NCBI GenBank assembly: GCA_024036415.1
Contig: JAMWET010000482.1
Span: forward strand, 35,298 to 99,297
DNA from: Prochilodus magdalenae
Taxonomy: Eukaryota > Chordata > Actinopteri > Characiformes > Prochilodontidae
Length of the DNA stretch: 64,000 nt
Reading direction: 5' to 3'
Below the pieces are notes generated by a model. That model worked only from the letters and a program-made list of their open reading frames with translations, did no database searches and was not told the origin of the DNA. Both the position numbers and the translations under genes were made by a program. This document shows positions 1 through 14,225 of the stretch, one piece after another. Position 1 is the stretch's first letter. Every line of letters begins with the position of its first letter.

Positions 1-3000
1 TCCGCATGGGATGGATTATCATAGGACACCATTAGGAACCTCTGCAACTCCATGCCGAGACGTATGCATGGTGCATTAGCAAACATGGAGGCCAGAAGCC
101 ATACCGAGAGACAGTACTTCTGTATGTGTAGCTCAATAGATATTGCCCATATTCATCATCAGTGATTGTATAACAAGCAGTAATACACCAGTGCCTCAAA
201 CTGCCTCATTCAGAGGTAAACCTGACACTGCCTCGAAGCCATACTCATTTCTTCTATCCACAACTAAGGCTCCTTTGCATGTTGCTGTACACCATTAATG
301 ATTAGCACTACAGGACTTAAAGCCACACTGGGTCTTTTCTTTGCTAGTGCTGAACCCTTAGCATGCGCACACCTCCCCCAGAATTCATCCCAGGCCCATA
401 TGCTTCAGTTTAAGGGCGAGGAGAGACAAGAGAAGGAGGAAGGAAACTACTTCCTTGCAGCGCACACACATGGAGCCTCTTTCTAGTGGTCCGCCAGGGT
501 AATGGACCCACGGACACACTGCAGAGCCTCTTCCCCATCCGAACACGTGTGGTTTCAATTACAAGAGGAAATGATGAAACAGCAAGCACCCACAGCCCAC
601 CGCCAGCCATGGCTTTCTCTCTCTCCCTCTCTGACTGTGTCATGTAAAGAAGTCTATCAGCCTTGAAGCAGGAACAGTGATGGAAGGCAGGCCCAGAGAG
701 AACGTGATGTAGGAAGTTGTCTGTGTGTGGGGGTTTGAAGTGTGCAGGCTTTGTATATTTAGCAGCAGTGTGGCAGTTCAGAAGCCTGAAAGAAAAAATA
801 TCCGATCCCTCAGCCTGAAAGGAACTGTAACGCTCACTGTGTAATGGACGCATGGGGGTTATTCTAACCCTGTATTGCCTCTAAACCCATGCAAATGGGT
901 TCACGATAAAAATAAATAAACCACATAATATTCATGCTGGTGATGTCTTTAGTCGTATTTCCAAATATGTCCGTAAAAATCGTATTTAAAAGGAACCGAT
1001 TATGCTCACATCATATTCATAATTTTATTTAGGGGGCCTGAAATGCCCTGTTAGACCTCCTGTAGCTTAATTCCCACCATAAGCCCAGTGTGTTCTAAAA
1101 GGTCAGTTCACCCACTCACCTAAGTGCTCAACCGCCAGAGCAGTTGAAAATGGTAGTGGCATCCTGCTACAATTTCCACTTCCTGGATTAAATACCACTT
1201 TGTATCTTGGGGGGGGGGGGGTCCCCAAAGTTGGTTAGTTGCTCCAGCATTGGCTGGCTGTTAACTCATTTGGCATAGCGGTGCTGGTCTCAGCTTTAAA
1301 CTGCTTTAAATCTTGATGTTTGGAAATGTGGCCTTACACACATTCACTTAAACATCTCCTCCTTTCACACATCTCCACAGACCAGTGGCGCATCTCTAAA
1401 ATACCAAACACAAAGCAGGCTCAAAAGTGACCTTGAGCTGAATTTGTATTTGAGTGTCTATTTAACCTTATGATGAGTTTATTAACCCCCAGAATTTTGA
1501 CTGAGACATTCAGGGTGTGGAAAAGGTTAATTATATAGAACTGTCTATTTCCTACCTTGGTTCCAGCCCTACAGGCAGCCAGTAAAGAGTTTGGAACAAG
1601 ATGATGTCACCTTGTAACAGAGAAAGGGACCTCTCGTATTTATGTTAGGCTGTATAACTCTGGAGTACATGCACAAAAATCTACATAACAACACATTAAA
1701 GGAAGGGGAAAACGGGAACATGCATGAAAAACAGCTCAGGCCAGTGACAGACTTTGTTTTTCTCCAGTACTCAGTATTGATATCGATGCTGGCCAAAATC
1801 ACTGGATCAGATATCAGGAAAAGAAAACAAGGTATAAGCTGATATAGTAAATTAGCCTAAACATATTACATATCACATTAAGGCTTAACTACACCTTTTT
1901 ACGAGGTTATTTAACGATGCTGACTAAGCGAAAATGCAGCTAATGCAGTTCTGTATGTAGAAAACATATTGATTTTTTTTATTGATTGCATATTGATTGC
2001 ATAACTAGCTATGTTGTGGGCTATTTCATCCTTTTGGGGAAAATTTCTGTTTGGGCGTGATGGTATTTATAAGGCTAGCTCAGGCTGAGAACATCCAGTC
2101 TACATGCCAAATGTTTCAATAGCAGGTTAGTTGCTTAGGAGAGTGAACAAGACTGTATCAGACATGAAAACGTGATATTGAGTCACAGCCCATTTGAAAG
2201 TAAAGATATAATGGATCATCAAATTATTCTAAATATACATTTTGGTAAACCTCGCCTTGTTTTTTTGTTTTGTCTTTTGTTTTTGTTTTTTTGGGGGGTT
2301 TTTTGGCAGCGATATTGCAGAAAAATAAAATAATGGGCATTAAGAAATAATGGCTACCTGAAAGCTTCTTTCTTTTGTATGAATATCTTACAAATATTAG
2401 TCAAAGCTATTATATTTCTGCCAAATGTGACTAAAATACCAATAGTTTTATGCGTCACCAAATGATAGTGTCACTTGAAAAATAATTAAACACAATAAAA
2501 TTAACATAATTCAATAAAACATGAATGTAACGGTTATTATTTTCCTTAAGTGATAAATTTTTAGTAAATTTGTTAGTAGGGTTACCTTTAATGTTAAAGT
2601 CTTACTGATACGCGATTTAACACCACATTTTCCCCTTCAGCTCCAATGGTACAGTAGAATGACCTGAACTCAAAAAGTATACATGGTTTATTTATAAGAA
2701 CAGTCAAACTCAGAATTATACTTAATCACAAATTTACTTCTGTAAACAATGACCAAGTACAAATGAAAACTACCTAATTTCTCCCCATGTAGGACAATTC
2801 ATTCCATAAACACACACCAGCTTTCACCATCATAATTTCCATTGGCCTGTACATCAATATCATGAAATTATACTAACAAATTTCCTCCAAATTTAGTCAG
2901 TTCTCAAAGTAATTAAGGGTTCAGATCATGAAGGCTAGCACCACCTAGCTCCACCTAAAGCCACACAGCTGAGATTCAAACCAGAAATCCAATAACAGGA

Positions 3001-3317
3001 TTCGATGGGGATCAGGCTACAGCAGTTATTAATCAGTCACTTCCACAGTCTTCTCTCTAGCAGGTTACAGAACTGAACTTTAGGAATATCGCCCATTATC
3101 AGATTACAAATACATTCATAGATTTCCTGCAGATCACAATTTAGCTACACTGGATGAGAACAGTTTCACAGACAAGAAGAGCTTAAAAAGTTTGCACACT
3201 ACAGTTATCTTCTGGATTACATTTAAACTCAGCACGATGCACCTTAAAAATGGGTTTAAAAATCATGTGAAGAACAACCGGTCCCAGACAATTCACCAGC
3301 TGGAGGTAGGGCTACAG
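1..3317. other. 3' flank, no gene seen
   Basis: AT-rich sequence with a 12-base G run near 1209 and T/G homopolymer runs near 2265-2305. No conserved protein segment or RNA gene recognised on either strand. Confidence 0.5.
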
Positions 3318-3741
3318 TTTATTGGCACTTAGGAGCTGATATCTGAGGAAGGATTGAATCCCTGATTGGAAGTAGAAGGGAAAAAAAAAACTGAACACAA
3401 ACATACTGGGGAGTATAAAACGAGACACCATCTTGTTAATAAATAGTTTTTCCTCAAGGCATTTCAGTACAAACACAAAGCAATTAGAAAAACAAGAAAC
3501 CGATGGGCTACAGTGTCTATTGCATTGGCTCTCCATGTGTGCTGCATCACGTCTTCTAAAAAGAACGCTACAGGTTTTAAACATGTGTGCCCAACAAACA
3601 TGAATATTTGGTCAAGGCATTTGTCAAGCATCAATCAGTGATGTGTTATTGCTTCTGATACCAATTTCCACATGTGCAAATAACTGAATCTGGCTCCTTT
3701 GCTGTTTCGACAACTTTAGGTTTTTGGGATGTCTGAGGATG
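3318..3741 (-). other. probable 3' UTR of the bax-like gene with candidate poly(A) signal
   Basis: Sequence immediately 3' of the stop codon. An AATAAA hexamer on the minus strand lies at 3318-3323, followed by GT-rich sequence. Another AATAAA at 2687-2692 could serve instead. The true end of the transcript cannot be fixed from sequence alone. Confidence 0.4.
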
Positions 3742-3840
3742 TCAGCGAGTTCTTCTCCAGTACACGGCGGCAACGATGAACGCCACGGCAGCAATGATGG
3801 ACACTGTGCGCCATCTGGACACGCTGCGGACAACGGCCTC
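3742..3840 (-). CDS. baxb: bax-like coding exon 6 (tail anchor and stop)
   Basis: A 99-nt terminal exon after acceptor gtttttcag. It encodes [10 protein letters not shown], then a 17-residue hydrophobic helix starting [10 protein letters not shown], and ends W-R-R-T-R before TGA at 3742-3744. It matches the BAX tail WQTVTIFVAGVL...WKKMG in spacing, with Arg replacing the C-terminal Lys pair. This helix inserts in the outer mitochondrial membrane in known BAX proteins. Confidence 0.93.
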   Translation of the reverse strand, partial: EAVVRSVSRWRTVSIIAAVAFIVAAVYWRRTR

Positions 3841-3968
3841 CTGAAAAACACGGGACAGCACCGCAATTAGGTCTGAAACTACCTGCCCGGGGTAGTACAA
3901 TAAATAAATAAATAACTGACAATAAATAAAATAAATTAAAAAAAAAATAAAATAAAATTATATTATAT

Positions 3969-4008
<40 letters not shown>

Positions 4009-7000
4009 AATTTTACAAAAAATAAAATAAATAAGTGTTATTTTTATATATATTTAATATATAAATATATTAAATATATATAAAAATAACACTTATTTAT
4101 TTAATTTTTTGTAAAAATTTGCCATATATACCCATAATTAGGACCATTAAAAAATTAAGTGTACAAAAAAAATTCAAATATCAAATATTACATATTTGAC
4201 ATGTGGTGTTTAACTCCCTAGTAGATAATACATCAAAGAAATATCTGTAAATACATAATTATAGTCCATTATTGCACATTCCATCATTTTTTGTGCTTCC
4301 AAAAACCTGCAGAAGCTGACAATATGATGCATATCATGATACAGGGGTTACATATTGTGCTGCAGTAAGCAGGTCAATACACTGCAATTTATTAAAATCT
4401 AATTTTAGGAAACCTGCCACAGTCAGCCACAAAACTCCGCATGTAAACTAGTAAATAAAAATCAATACTGTGTTTCTGAGAGTTGATTCAGTGTAGTAAA
4501 ACCTAATACTGTGATACCCAAGCATCCTTTTCCTCCAGCCCTACATCTGAAGATGAACACTGAGCCAGTGTGTGTTATTGTGTGATGTTAATGCGTAAAA
4601 ATTTATGACATGGTCTGAAAACATCTGAACTGACGCACCACCTCTGACTTTAAAATGACTACTTCGGACTTTACAGGCCGACTTGCAGCAGCACACACAC
4701 ACAAACACCCTATTTTGGCTTTTTTTTCCTTCCCCTGTGGTACGAACTGAACCTTTAGCATGTGCATCGGCAGCTTTTCTTGGCTTGCCTCACTAAGCTA
4801 GAAGCGAGAACCTATTCATGTCATTCCATCATCCTATTAATATCGCCAGCCAATACTGCCCTTTAAAGGCGAACGTACTGTACATGATAAGAGGATGTTT
4901 GCCTACTGTTTGCATAAGAGAGGAAGCTCTTCAGGCATGGCACCTGCCACTGTCACAACAAATGTGTGACGATGTCGCTGACCCTTGCAGAAACCATGCT
5001 GCAAACCAGCCTTCGCAGATATGTTTCTCCCCTTCGCGATCTGGTCTCATGACCACAGACCACAGAAAAGACTCGCTCTCATTTGCGCTGACTTTAATGT
5101 TAACGTCTGTGCCCCTGGGTTACCATGATGAACGCCAAGCTGTTGATGTTTTATTATGAAATGAGCGCTGCTTTAAGCAGATACTCGATTCCATAAAAAT
5201 AACTACAAGCCCTGATCTTGGGGCTGGGGCTGCACGATGTATCGTTTGTTAATACACATCACAGTGTTGGCTATTTCCAAAGTAATATGTTTATTTGCAT
5301 GCATAAGTAAGCCCTTAATTTAACCACTACTGGTTTATATATTGCTTGCTGTGAATTCTGATATTTATATGGTTCCACAATTTTTTTGGTAAGAGAGTGG
5401 TAATCTTGGTATGACTATGCACATTAGAATTCCAACAACTAAATGTCAATCTTTCAAGCTTGATACGGTTTATTAATGACACAAAACACTCTTTTACCAA
5501 GTTCTTACCAAAATAAAGTGGAACTATTTCAATCTATACTACACATTAGGGATGCACCGAAATGAACATTTTTGCCCAAAGTTGAACAGGATGAAACATT
5601 TGATCGAGGACAGACACTTTTTCACCACTCCAGGCATTAAATAGGCTAAACCTTTTACTAAATTTCAAATTTTATTAGCAATAAAATCCCAGCCGACATG
5701 TCTGCTGCTTTCACTCCGTCACGCTGGTCACGATTTTATCACAATGTTGTATAACTGGGGTTTGTGGTTCTTTAAGGAGGATGCAGGCATGTGCATATAT
5801 TTATAAACTGACCTATAAATATCAGAACTGGATTGTTTACATATATATATATATAGACAGATATATAAAAATCAGGACTGGATTGTTTACATATATATCT
5901 ATATACAGATATATAAAAATCAGGACTGGATTATATACATATAGATTTATATACTGATCTATAAAATATCAGAACTGGATTGTTTACATATATATCTATA
6001 TACAGATATATAAAAATCAGGACTGGATTGTTTACATATATATCTATATACAGATATATAAAAATCAGAACTGGATTATATACATATACATTTATATACA
6101 GATATATAAAAATCAGGACCGGTTTATATACATATATATCTATAGACAGATATATAAAAATCTGGACCGGATTATAGGCGGATATCTATAGTTCGCTTCT
6201 CTCCTGGATGTCGGATTATTTTCATATATATCTATAGACAGATTTTATCAGTATGGATTATTTCTTCTTGTTTTACATATGTATAAAAATCAGGATGGAT
6301 TATATACATATATATTTATCTACATGCTTAATATTTGAATCCTTGTTTATCACTATTTATATTTATACACACACATTCTATGACACACAGTGTGGGCAGC
6401 ATATATATATATTTCATTGTACAATCAGGACTGGATTATATACATATGTATCTATAGACAGATATATAAAAATCAGGACCGGATTATATACATATATATC
6501 TATAGACAGATATAAAAATCAGGACCGGATTATATACATATATATCTATAGACAGATATATAAATATCAGGACTGGATTATATACATATACATTTATATA
6601 CAGATGTATAAAAATCAGGACTGGATTGTTTACACATATATATCTATATACAGATATATAAAAATCAGGACTGGATTATATACATATATATCTATAGACA
6701 GATATATAAATATCAGGACTGGATTATATACATATATATCTATAGACAGATATATAAAAATCAGGACTGGAGTATATACATATATATCTATAGACAGATA
6801 TATAAATATCAGGACTGGGTTGTTTAGCCAGAGATAGTATTATACTTGGCACTAATACTAGGCTGGTACTAAAGGATCAGGTTACAGTATTGGTTGCAGG
6901 GGCGATAAGTGGTATTGGTGTATCCCTAATAGTTGGGAATTTAACCCACCCAATCCTAATTTCAAATATATATACACTACCATCATGCAAACTGCCAAAG

Positions 7001-10000
7001 CACCACTGTCGAATCACCAAGGTCGCCGATTTTCTCAGTATGGCCTTTTCTCTATATTGTGCAGCCCTATTCTTAGCCATCTCACTCTCCATGTATGCTC
7101 TCTTTGATCAGCCTCTATCACACTGGAGCTGCTGGGCTGAAGCACATCTCATGTTTACTGAGGGCTCCGTTCCCAGGATCCGCAATTTTAGTAGTGGTAA
7201 TCAGCGTATGCTCCATGCCGCTGGGCCGTTTGAAGTCTAAACCCCACCACCGCACATACTACGGCCTTTATGATCATGCATGTGCTATAAAACTTGCCCG
7301 GCCCCAGGAACCAGTCAACTCCCACCAGGTCTGGAGGAGGTTCTGCGCCACACGTGCACGCTGCACTCAGCTGGGGCGTAATGATGGCCTTTGGACATCG
7401 ATGCACAAACATGTTCAAGCAAAAGGCTTCAATCAGAACTGTAAGCAGGAGTCAAAACTAAAGATCCTGAATTTGTACAGCGAAGCCACAAACTCGGCCA
7501 CCTTCTGGCTGCCTCTGTCTGCCATATAGTAACAATTATGATGAAGTCCAGCCTCCCTCCTTTTTAGTGTGCGTGTGAGCACATTACAGTCAATTAGCAG
7601 TAATTAGCCTCTGCAGTGATCATGGTTGCTACAGGGGAATATCAGATTTTGGCAGCTTTACTCCAACACAAATGCACGCACTTCACATGTGACGTCTATT
7701 TCTGTCATGTGCATCCATCTACCGTGCAGCAGGTCAGTGGGTTTCGGGTGTGGAATTTTGAGTGGAATGCATCAGAGTTGTGCTTCCTGGCACTCGAGTG
7801 GGCGCGGCTCTGTGTGTGGTGGCCCATGTCTGGGTCGACCTGTGTGGCTCTGTATGGGTGGCCAGACAACACAGTGACTTACCCATCCTCCCTGCTGTCT
7901 GATCCAGGCAGATATGTGCTCCCTGATAAACTGTAATAGCCAGCTAATGATGGTCCCGATGATTTCAAAGTGGTTTTGAGTCAGTGCCTGAGGAGAGAAT
8001 AGAAAGCAGGTTTATCAGTAGCTGTAGTGTTTTCCACAGAGTCAATTTCCTGTATCACTCCACCGGCGATAAGCATGCTGGAGCAATCATGAGGTCATTT
8101 CAAAGCAGGGGTATTTGGACTTGGTCAGAGGAATTTCTCTTAAAGTGCTGTAATGACTTTATTTCATCTTTACTACATCTTTTAAAGGGCCTATATTAGA
8201 GGGGTGTGTGAGTATGGAAACGCTGCTCAAGATGAATAATGTACCATTCGGTTCCCAGGACATGTAGGAAAGTGAGCTCAGTCTAAGCTCAACCCACTGT
8301 TCTTGTAAGGTCAAACGAAACAATTTATTTACATACTAGTTAAAAGTGTGATCCTGAGTAGAGATAAATGAATCGTCAACTGACACATGCGACCGATGCG
8401 ACCAAAAACCTGCATTCCATGTTAACAACAGATTCTGTTTGAACTGATAGTGTATACAGAGATCACAGCATGCTAAACCTCTCTGCACCTTATTCTACTA
8501 CCTCATGTCTGGAAATGAGTGCTGCTCTTGTCCGTTTACTGTGTCTAATGTCTGTTTAATTTATCATATTTATTGGATTGATCCTAGTTTTCATTTCTGT
8601 GTACACACACTGATGTCTGCACGTTTGCACTTTGTACTCTGTTGTTCCATGTTGCACCTTGTTCCTGGAGGAACTTCATTTCACTCCACTGTGTACTTGT
8701 ACGTGGATGGAATGACAATAAAAGCCTCTTGACTTGACTTGGTGAAGTTGAAGAATGTTGTAGGCAAATTCAACAAGCAAACGGTTCCACCATATAAGCC
8801 TATGGCTGGGCACTATGACTATATATATTTTGTTATCACTCAATTCATTATTGAATTAAAATTAATACATTCATTATGGAAATGCTTTCTAAGTATCTTG
8901 TGTATATCACATAATGTCGCTCTTCAAAGAAAACAAGTATCTCCAAAATAGCAACTTTACAGGAGAGGCCAACAACCCAGTTTAACTTAATCAGTGGAAC
9001 CAGATTTTTTTTTCCTCAAGCTGTTTTGGGCCATTTCTGCTCGTCCATTAATCAGGAAATGTTCACACAGTGTAAACAGCAGCTGCTGTGTTCAAACGAC
9101 GCATAAAAATAAAAATCAACCAAAATGGAGACACATGTTTTTCATTGGACAGCGACGACATATTCAGTTGTAGAACTGCGTGTTCCATCGCTAAGAGAGT
9201 GAAAATAAGCCCTGTTTATCAGTTTGCCAAATATTAAATATAAAAATCATTGCATATACAATTTTTGATGCTATTTATTTCTGCTGTTCCAACTGCTATA
9301 CTGTTCGCCTCTCCACACGCCTCAGTAATAATAGTGACGTTCAGGACTCTTTTTATAGGGAGGACGATACATCTACAACGATGTACCATGACTAGCCTGA
9401 GTTGACTGACTGACATATCATTAATCACCATCTACGGCAACTGTCAATCAGGTTGGATGAATTTAATGTCAGGAAATGAGACATCTGTGGCTTTTAGGCA
9501 TACAAAAGTAATCATACTTGTCTCATGCTATTTTCTTTTTTGACAGTGCGATCCACCTCCTGAAGGGCTATTTTAAAACTAGCGGTTTAAATGTGCTTAT
9601 TAACTGTTATAAAACCATAACCGCCACATTTTTTATGTGTGTGCATGAGGGTTTGCGAGCTTTCACCACTAAACACTAAAACTGAAACCATAGCTTTCAT
9701 CATAGAAACTAACAACTAAACCTGAAACTAAAACTACAGCGTTCACCATCCTACAAACAACTAAAACTGAAATGACAGCATTCGTCATGAAACTAAAAAT
9801 TAAACTGAAAGTGCTGCCTTTATGGAATTCAGGAGTAACTGATCAAATTGAGTTCAAATTGAATTATTGAGTAAAATAAATAATTAAAAAACTAAAAAAA
9901 AAATTTAAACTAATCAAACTAGATAAGAACTATATAGCCTTGGTCCTGAAACAGCACTGATATTCTGCAGAATGGCTGTGCTTCAGCCTTTCTCTATCAA

Positions 10001-13000
10001 ACATGAACACAAGCTTAAACAGTTTAATTAAGATTGTAGTTAAGGTTTTTCAGTTACAGTCAAAAGCATATATATATATATATATATATATATTATGAAT
10101 AGCATAATGCAATAGGCTACAGTAACAGAAGCGCTGTTCATTGTTAAACAGTTTAGAAGCTGTAAAACGCTTCATAAGCGTACAGTGTGGTCCTATAAAC
10201 TACACCAACTACCAAGAACAACCATCCCATACCAGGAACAGCCATCCCATACCAAGAACAGCCATCCCATACCAAGAACTGAGCAGAAACACAAACGTGT
10301 TTTCCCTCTCTAGTTTAAACATGCTTCCCTGCGTTGTTCCCACATTACCTGCCATGCCGAAACAGCTACCTGAAAGAAGGTGCCACCCAGATATTGATTG
10401 AGATGATCCTAAGACTGTCAGCTTGCAGGTGCAGACTGTCAGTCAGTATCTGCAGTTGTTTTTTTTCTGTGCATGCTAAAACGTGCCCAGTCAGATGGAG
10501 TGGCACCAGGAAGTGGATGCTGTTGTCAGTCAACAATGGTTAGGGGACACGACTGGGCGATGCTATACTGCACACGATCTCGTATGTCTGTTCTTGTCCA
10601 TGTTTTCTGAGAGAGTGTGATGCACAGAGGTGTGAGAAAATCAAGAACTTTAGAGGAAGACTTGAAGAACACTTACAGTTTTTAAGAGCTACTAAGGTGC
10701 ACTGTGCCAGGGCTAAACCCGCTCATGGTATTTCATGCCGATTCATGAGAGGATATGCCCCTTTAATGTTGTTATACAAAACACAAATGGCAGCACCAGC
10801 GGTTGTAACAGCAGAAAAGCACTATTAAGTGATTGATGGTCAAATACAGAGGCACTTCAGGTTGCCTGCCATTTAGCACACTGACAATTCCTTCCAAATC
10901 CACATCACTTTATGTCACGACTGAATAAAAAGCAGGTGGCCAAAGAGAAACTGAATTTCCCACCCCAGCTGTTAGAGCTTGTCACTCAGTAATCTAAGTA
11001 ACGTGCAGCAGAAGAGTTTTACCTTGTAAATAAGCTGATAGGCCAGATGAAAGAGAGCCACGATCCGCCCCCAGTTAATGCCGTCTGTAAAGATGCTCCT
11101 GGCCACCGTCATGAACACATCCTGAGCACAGTTAGCCTCCACAGTGCTAATGAGACTATCCAGAGGTAAGACAGAGTAGTTTAGTATAAGGCATATTAAC
11201 ACTACCTACCTCCTCAGCCCAAATAAACACTGAGTGAAGACTTCTGTTACATAATAAACATAATTTACAGCACATATTAATTCAAAACTAGGAATGAAGA
11301 AACCGATTCTGTAACAACTAAAAGTGAGCCTCAAAGAAGCCAACAGAAAACAGATACTGGAGATGCACAATGAGTCTGGACTTCTTACTGTTGAAGCTCA
11401 GCATTTCGGTTCAGATCATCAGCGATCTTAAGCAGTTGGTCTACAACTCCTTTCACTTGAGGATCATGGCCTTCATCAGGTCTTCCACCGAGGTCCACCG
11501 GGCTTACGTGCAGGCCGGGGTTCTCTGTACTGACCCGCTCCATGACATACCTTCATGTGAAAACAGCCAGGTTAGAAAGGAACTTGCAGCACAATGAAAC
11601 ATGGGACACCTTTAAATAAACGACCACATAAGAAGGAAATTGCTGTACCCTCGAAATACTAATGCGCTTTCCTCTATGATTCTATCGTCAATGACATCTG
11701 AAAAACAAAGAGAAAAAATGAAAACAGGGAATGATAAACACTCATCAGCCACTTTATTAGGAAGCCCTGTCCGCAAGTACCACATGGCTGGTGTACAGTT
11801 ACAGACAGTTTTAAAATTCTGAACTTTCAGCTGACAATTAAATGACATGCAAATAATAGCAAATAACAACTATTAATAGTACAGCCCAGTGACTTCGAGT
11901 AGTAATCTAGCTTCCTGGATGTTGATACAGCTCCCAGATGAGGACAGAAGCACTCGAGCTCTCGTTCAGCTTGAATACGGTTCCGTTTCCGTCTCCAGCA
12001 TTTAGCTGACGAGAGTGAATTACACAGACAATCATATTACGAATAAACCAATGCAGTGTTAGAGTCTTACCCAGGTAGTTGTTGCTGGCAGGTAGTGGTG
12101 TTATCCACTGCGCTGCACCAACCACTCTTGCCATCTAATCTAGGAGACACCACGAGACCTGAATCTTTGTTACTAAATTTGTGCCAAAATTCTAAGGAAT
12201 GTGATGCTATTCGTTATTCTACAGTACCATAGATAACAGGGAGAAAGCTCTTCTGGGCCTGACGGGCTGAGGGCAGCATGTTGTCACTGTCCAAAGAAAA
12301 CCATCTCCATTTTAACATTATCATATAATATTACGTTAATGTGTTATTTGCCGTGTTCACCTCATGCTAAATAGTACAACAGAAATGGCCTGAAACTGCC
12401 TGGAAGAGGTCTGGTTCTATTGACTTACACTCAAATTAACTGCCCTCTCCTGGAAAGCTGCCTTTCTGAAGATACTTGGTTTTCTTTGGACAGCAACAAC
12501 ATATGCCTACAACTCTTGTAGTCCGCCAAAGAAAAGGAACAAAGCCTACTAGCACGGAAAAACACCACCACGTGGACGAATTAATGACACACTACAACAC
12601 AAAAAACAATATGCATTCGATGCCACTTTTCAGACGAAAGAAAGAAATACCGTAATGTTAGCGAAGCAGCTCAAATACAGAGATCTGGATGTACTGGAAG
12701 AATTTAAGGCACGTGAGTTTAATTTGATATTTATGGTCCATTAACAGTATCCAAACTGTTATCCACATCCTAAAAGGCAGATTATCATTTCTACTGCTTG
12801 AGTCAGCTGGGACTGCTCTGCAGCCAACTGTGTCTGGTCCAACATTTGTAAAGCTTTAGCTACTGTAATTACAAAAACGTAATGTAACCACAGCTTGTAA
12901 TGTTACTGCGTCTGGCATCAAAACATACCGTCATCATTTTACAATTTAGATTTCCGGGCTATCGGTCTAAACCACTGCTTCCACTCTGGGTGTAGATAGA

Positions 13001-14194
13001 TAGATACATACTTTACTGATCCCAGAGGGAAATTCAAGGCATCCAGTAGCAGATATACAAACTACACAGAAGTAACAACAGACGCACAAGATAGAGTTAT
13101 ACAGATAGAGACAGAGATAAAAGTATAAAGTATGAAAGTATAAAAATAGAATCCTTAGTGTCCATGTAAAGTGTAAAGTATAGATGGAGGTAGTAGTATA
13201 CCATTTGCTGAGGAAATTAAGGAGATGGCTGTTGTCAGCCATACAGACAGTGCAAGTACGCAGTAATATAAATAATTTAGCAGTGCAAAATGTGTAAACA
13301 GTACAGAATGGAGTAGGATAATACAAAATAAATATAAATAGTGCATTTAGGAGGGAGTGTGTGCAGAGATGGGGGTTTGACTACTGGAGTGACCGGAATG
13401 AAAGAGTGTCTAGAGGTGTGTGCATGAGCTCCACTTGACTGAGCTCTACCTGACAACTGAAACCTGATCATTACCCATTCAGTCAGACGAGCGTGGCAAC
13501 ATTGTTTTGGTTTTGTCTGTATCAAATTGGGCATTGAGGATTGAAGAATTTCACTGGTATTGGTATCAACTACTGAGTTTCTCGTATCGTGACATCATGC
13601 TGCATTACTGAACAATAACATCTCTAAACGTATGCTTTCTTTCATTTGCATGCATTTGCCTCAAACCTAGAAGATGGAAACGCAGCCAGTCCACATCCTG
13701 TTTGTTACACCATAAACATTTCACTGAAAAAGCGGACACCGCTGGAACATTATTGTGGTCGGTTAAATAACTGTAACCAGGGAGTTGAACTGGCTAGAAC
13801 CCTAGAACTGTGGCAGTCCTATGAGGGTCAGTCATTTTTTCTGGGCTGGGGTCATAATATCCTAGGTTCACCACTGCGGTCATTTTATATCTATACAGTG
13901 GGTCTAAAGCACTATAGAACCTGATCATCCGAGCAGTAAGTGATTATCTCATTTTCCTTATTAATCTTTGTTGTTTTTATTAATTTGCTCCCGTTTCTGC
14001 TTTCAAATTTCATCCCACATTCTTAATAATCATTTGAATTTTTATCCCAGTTATTAATAATTACTGTTGCCTTAATTTTATTAACCTTGTCCTTTGATCA
14101 ATTCAATTTTATTCTTCCTGTACCATTTTTTTTGGGGGGGGGGTTTGCTTTCATGTCTTTATTTTATTCTTCAGCTGCAAAATAAAAAAAAAAA

Positions 14195-14225
<31 letters not shown>

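Noticed and set aside
410..853. A 147-codon open frame on the minus strand
   Set aside because: Low-complexity, Ser/Arg/Thr-rich translation with no recognisable domain and no splice or promoter context.
5980..6837. Open frames of 65 and 194 codons rich in Tyr and Ile
   Set aside because: They are translations of the 48-bp minisatellite, whose unit is a multiple of three.
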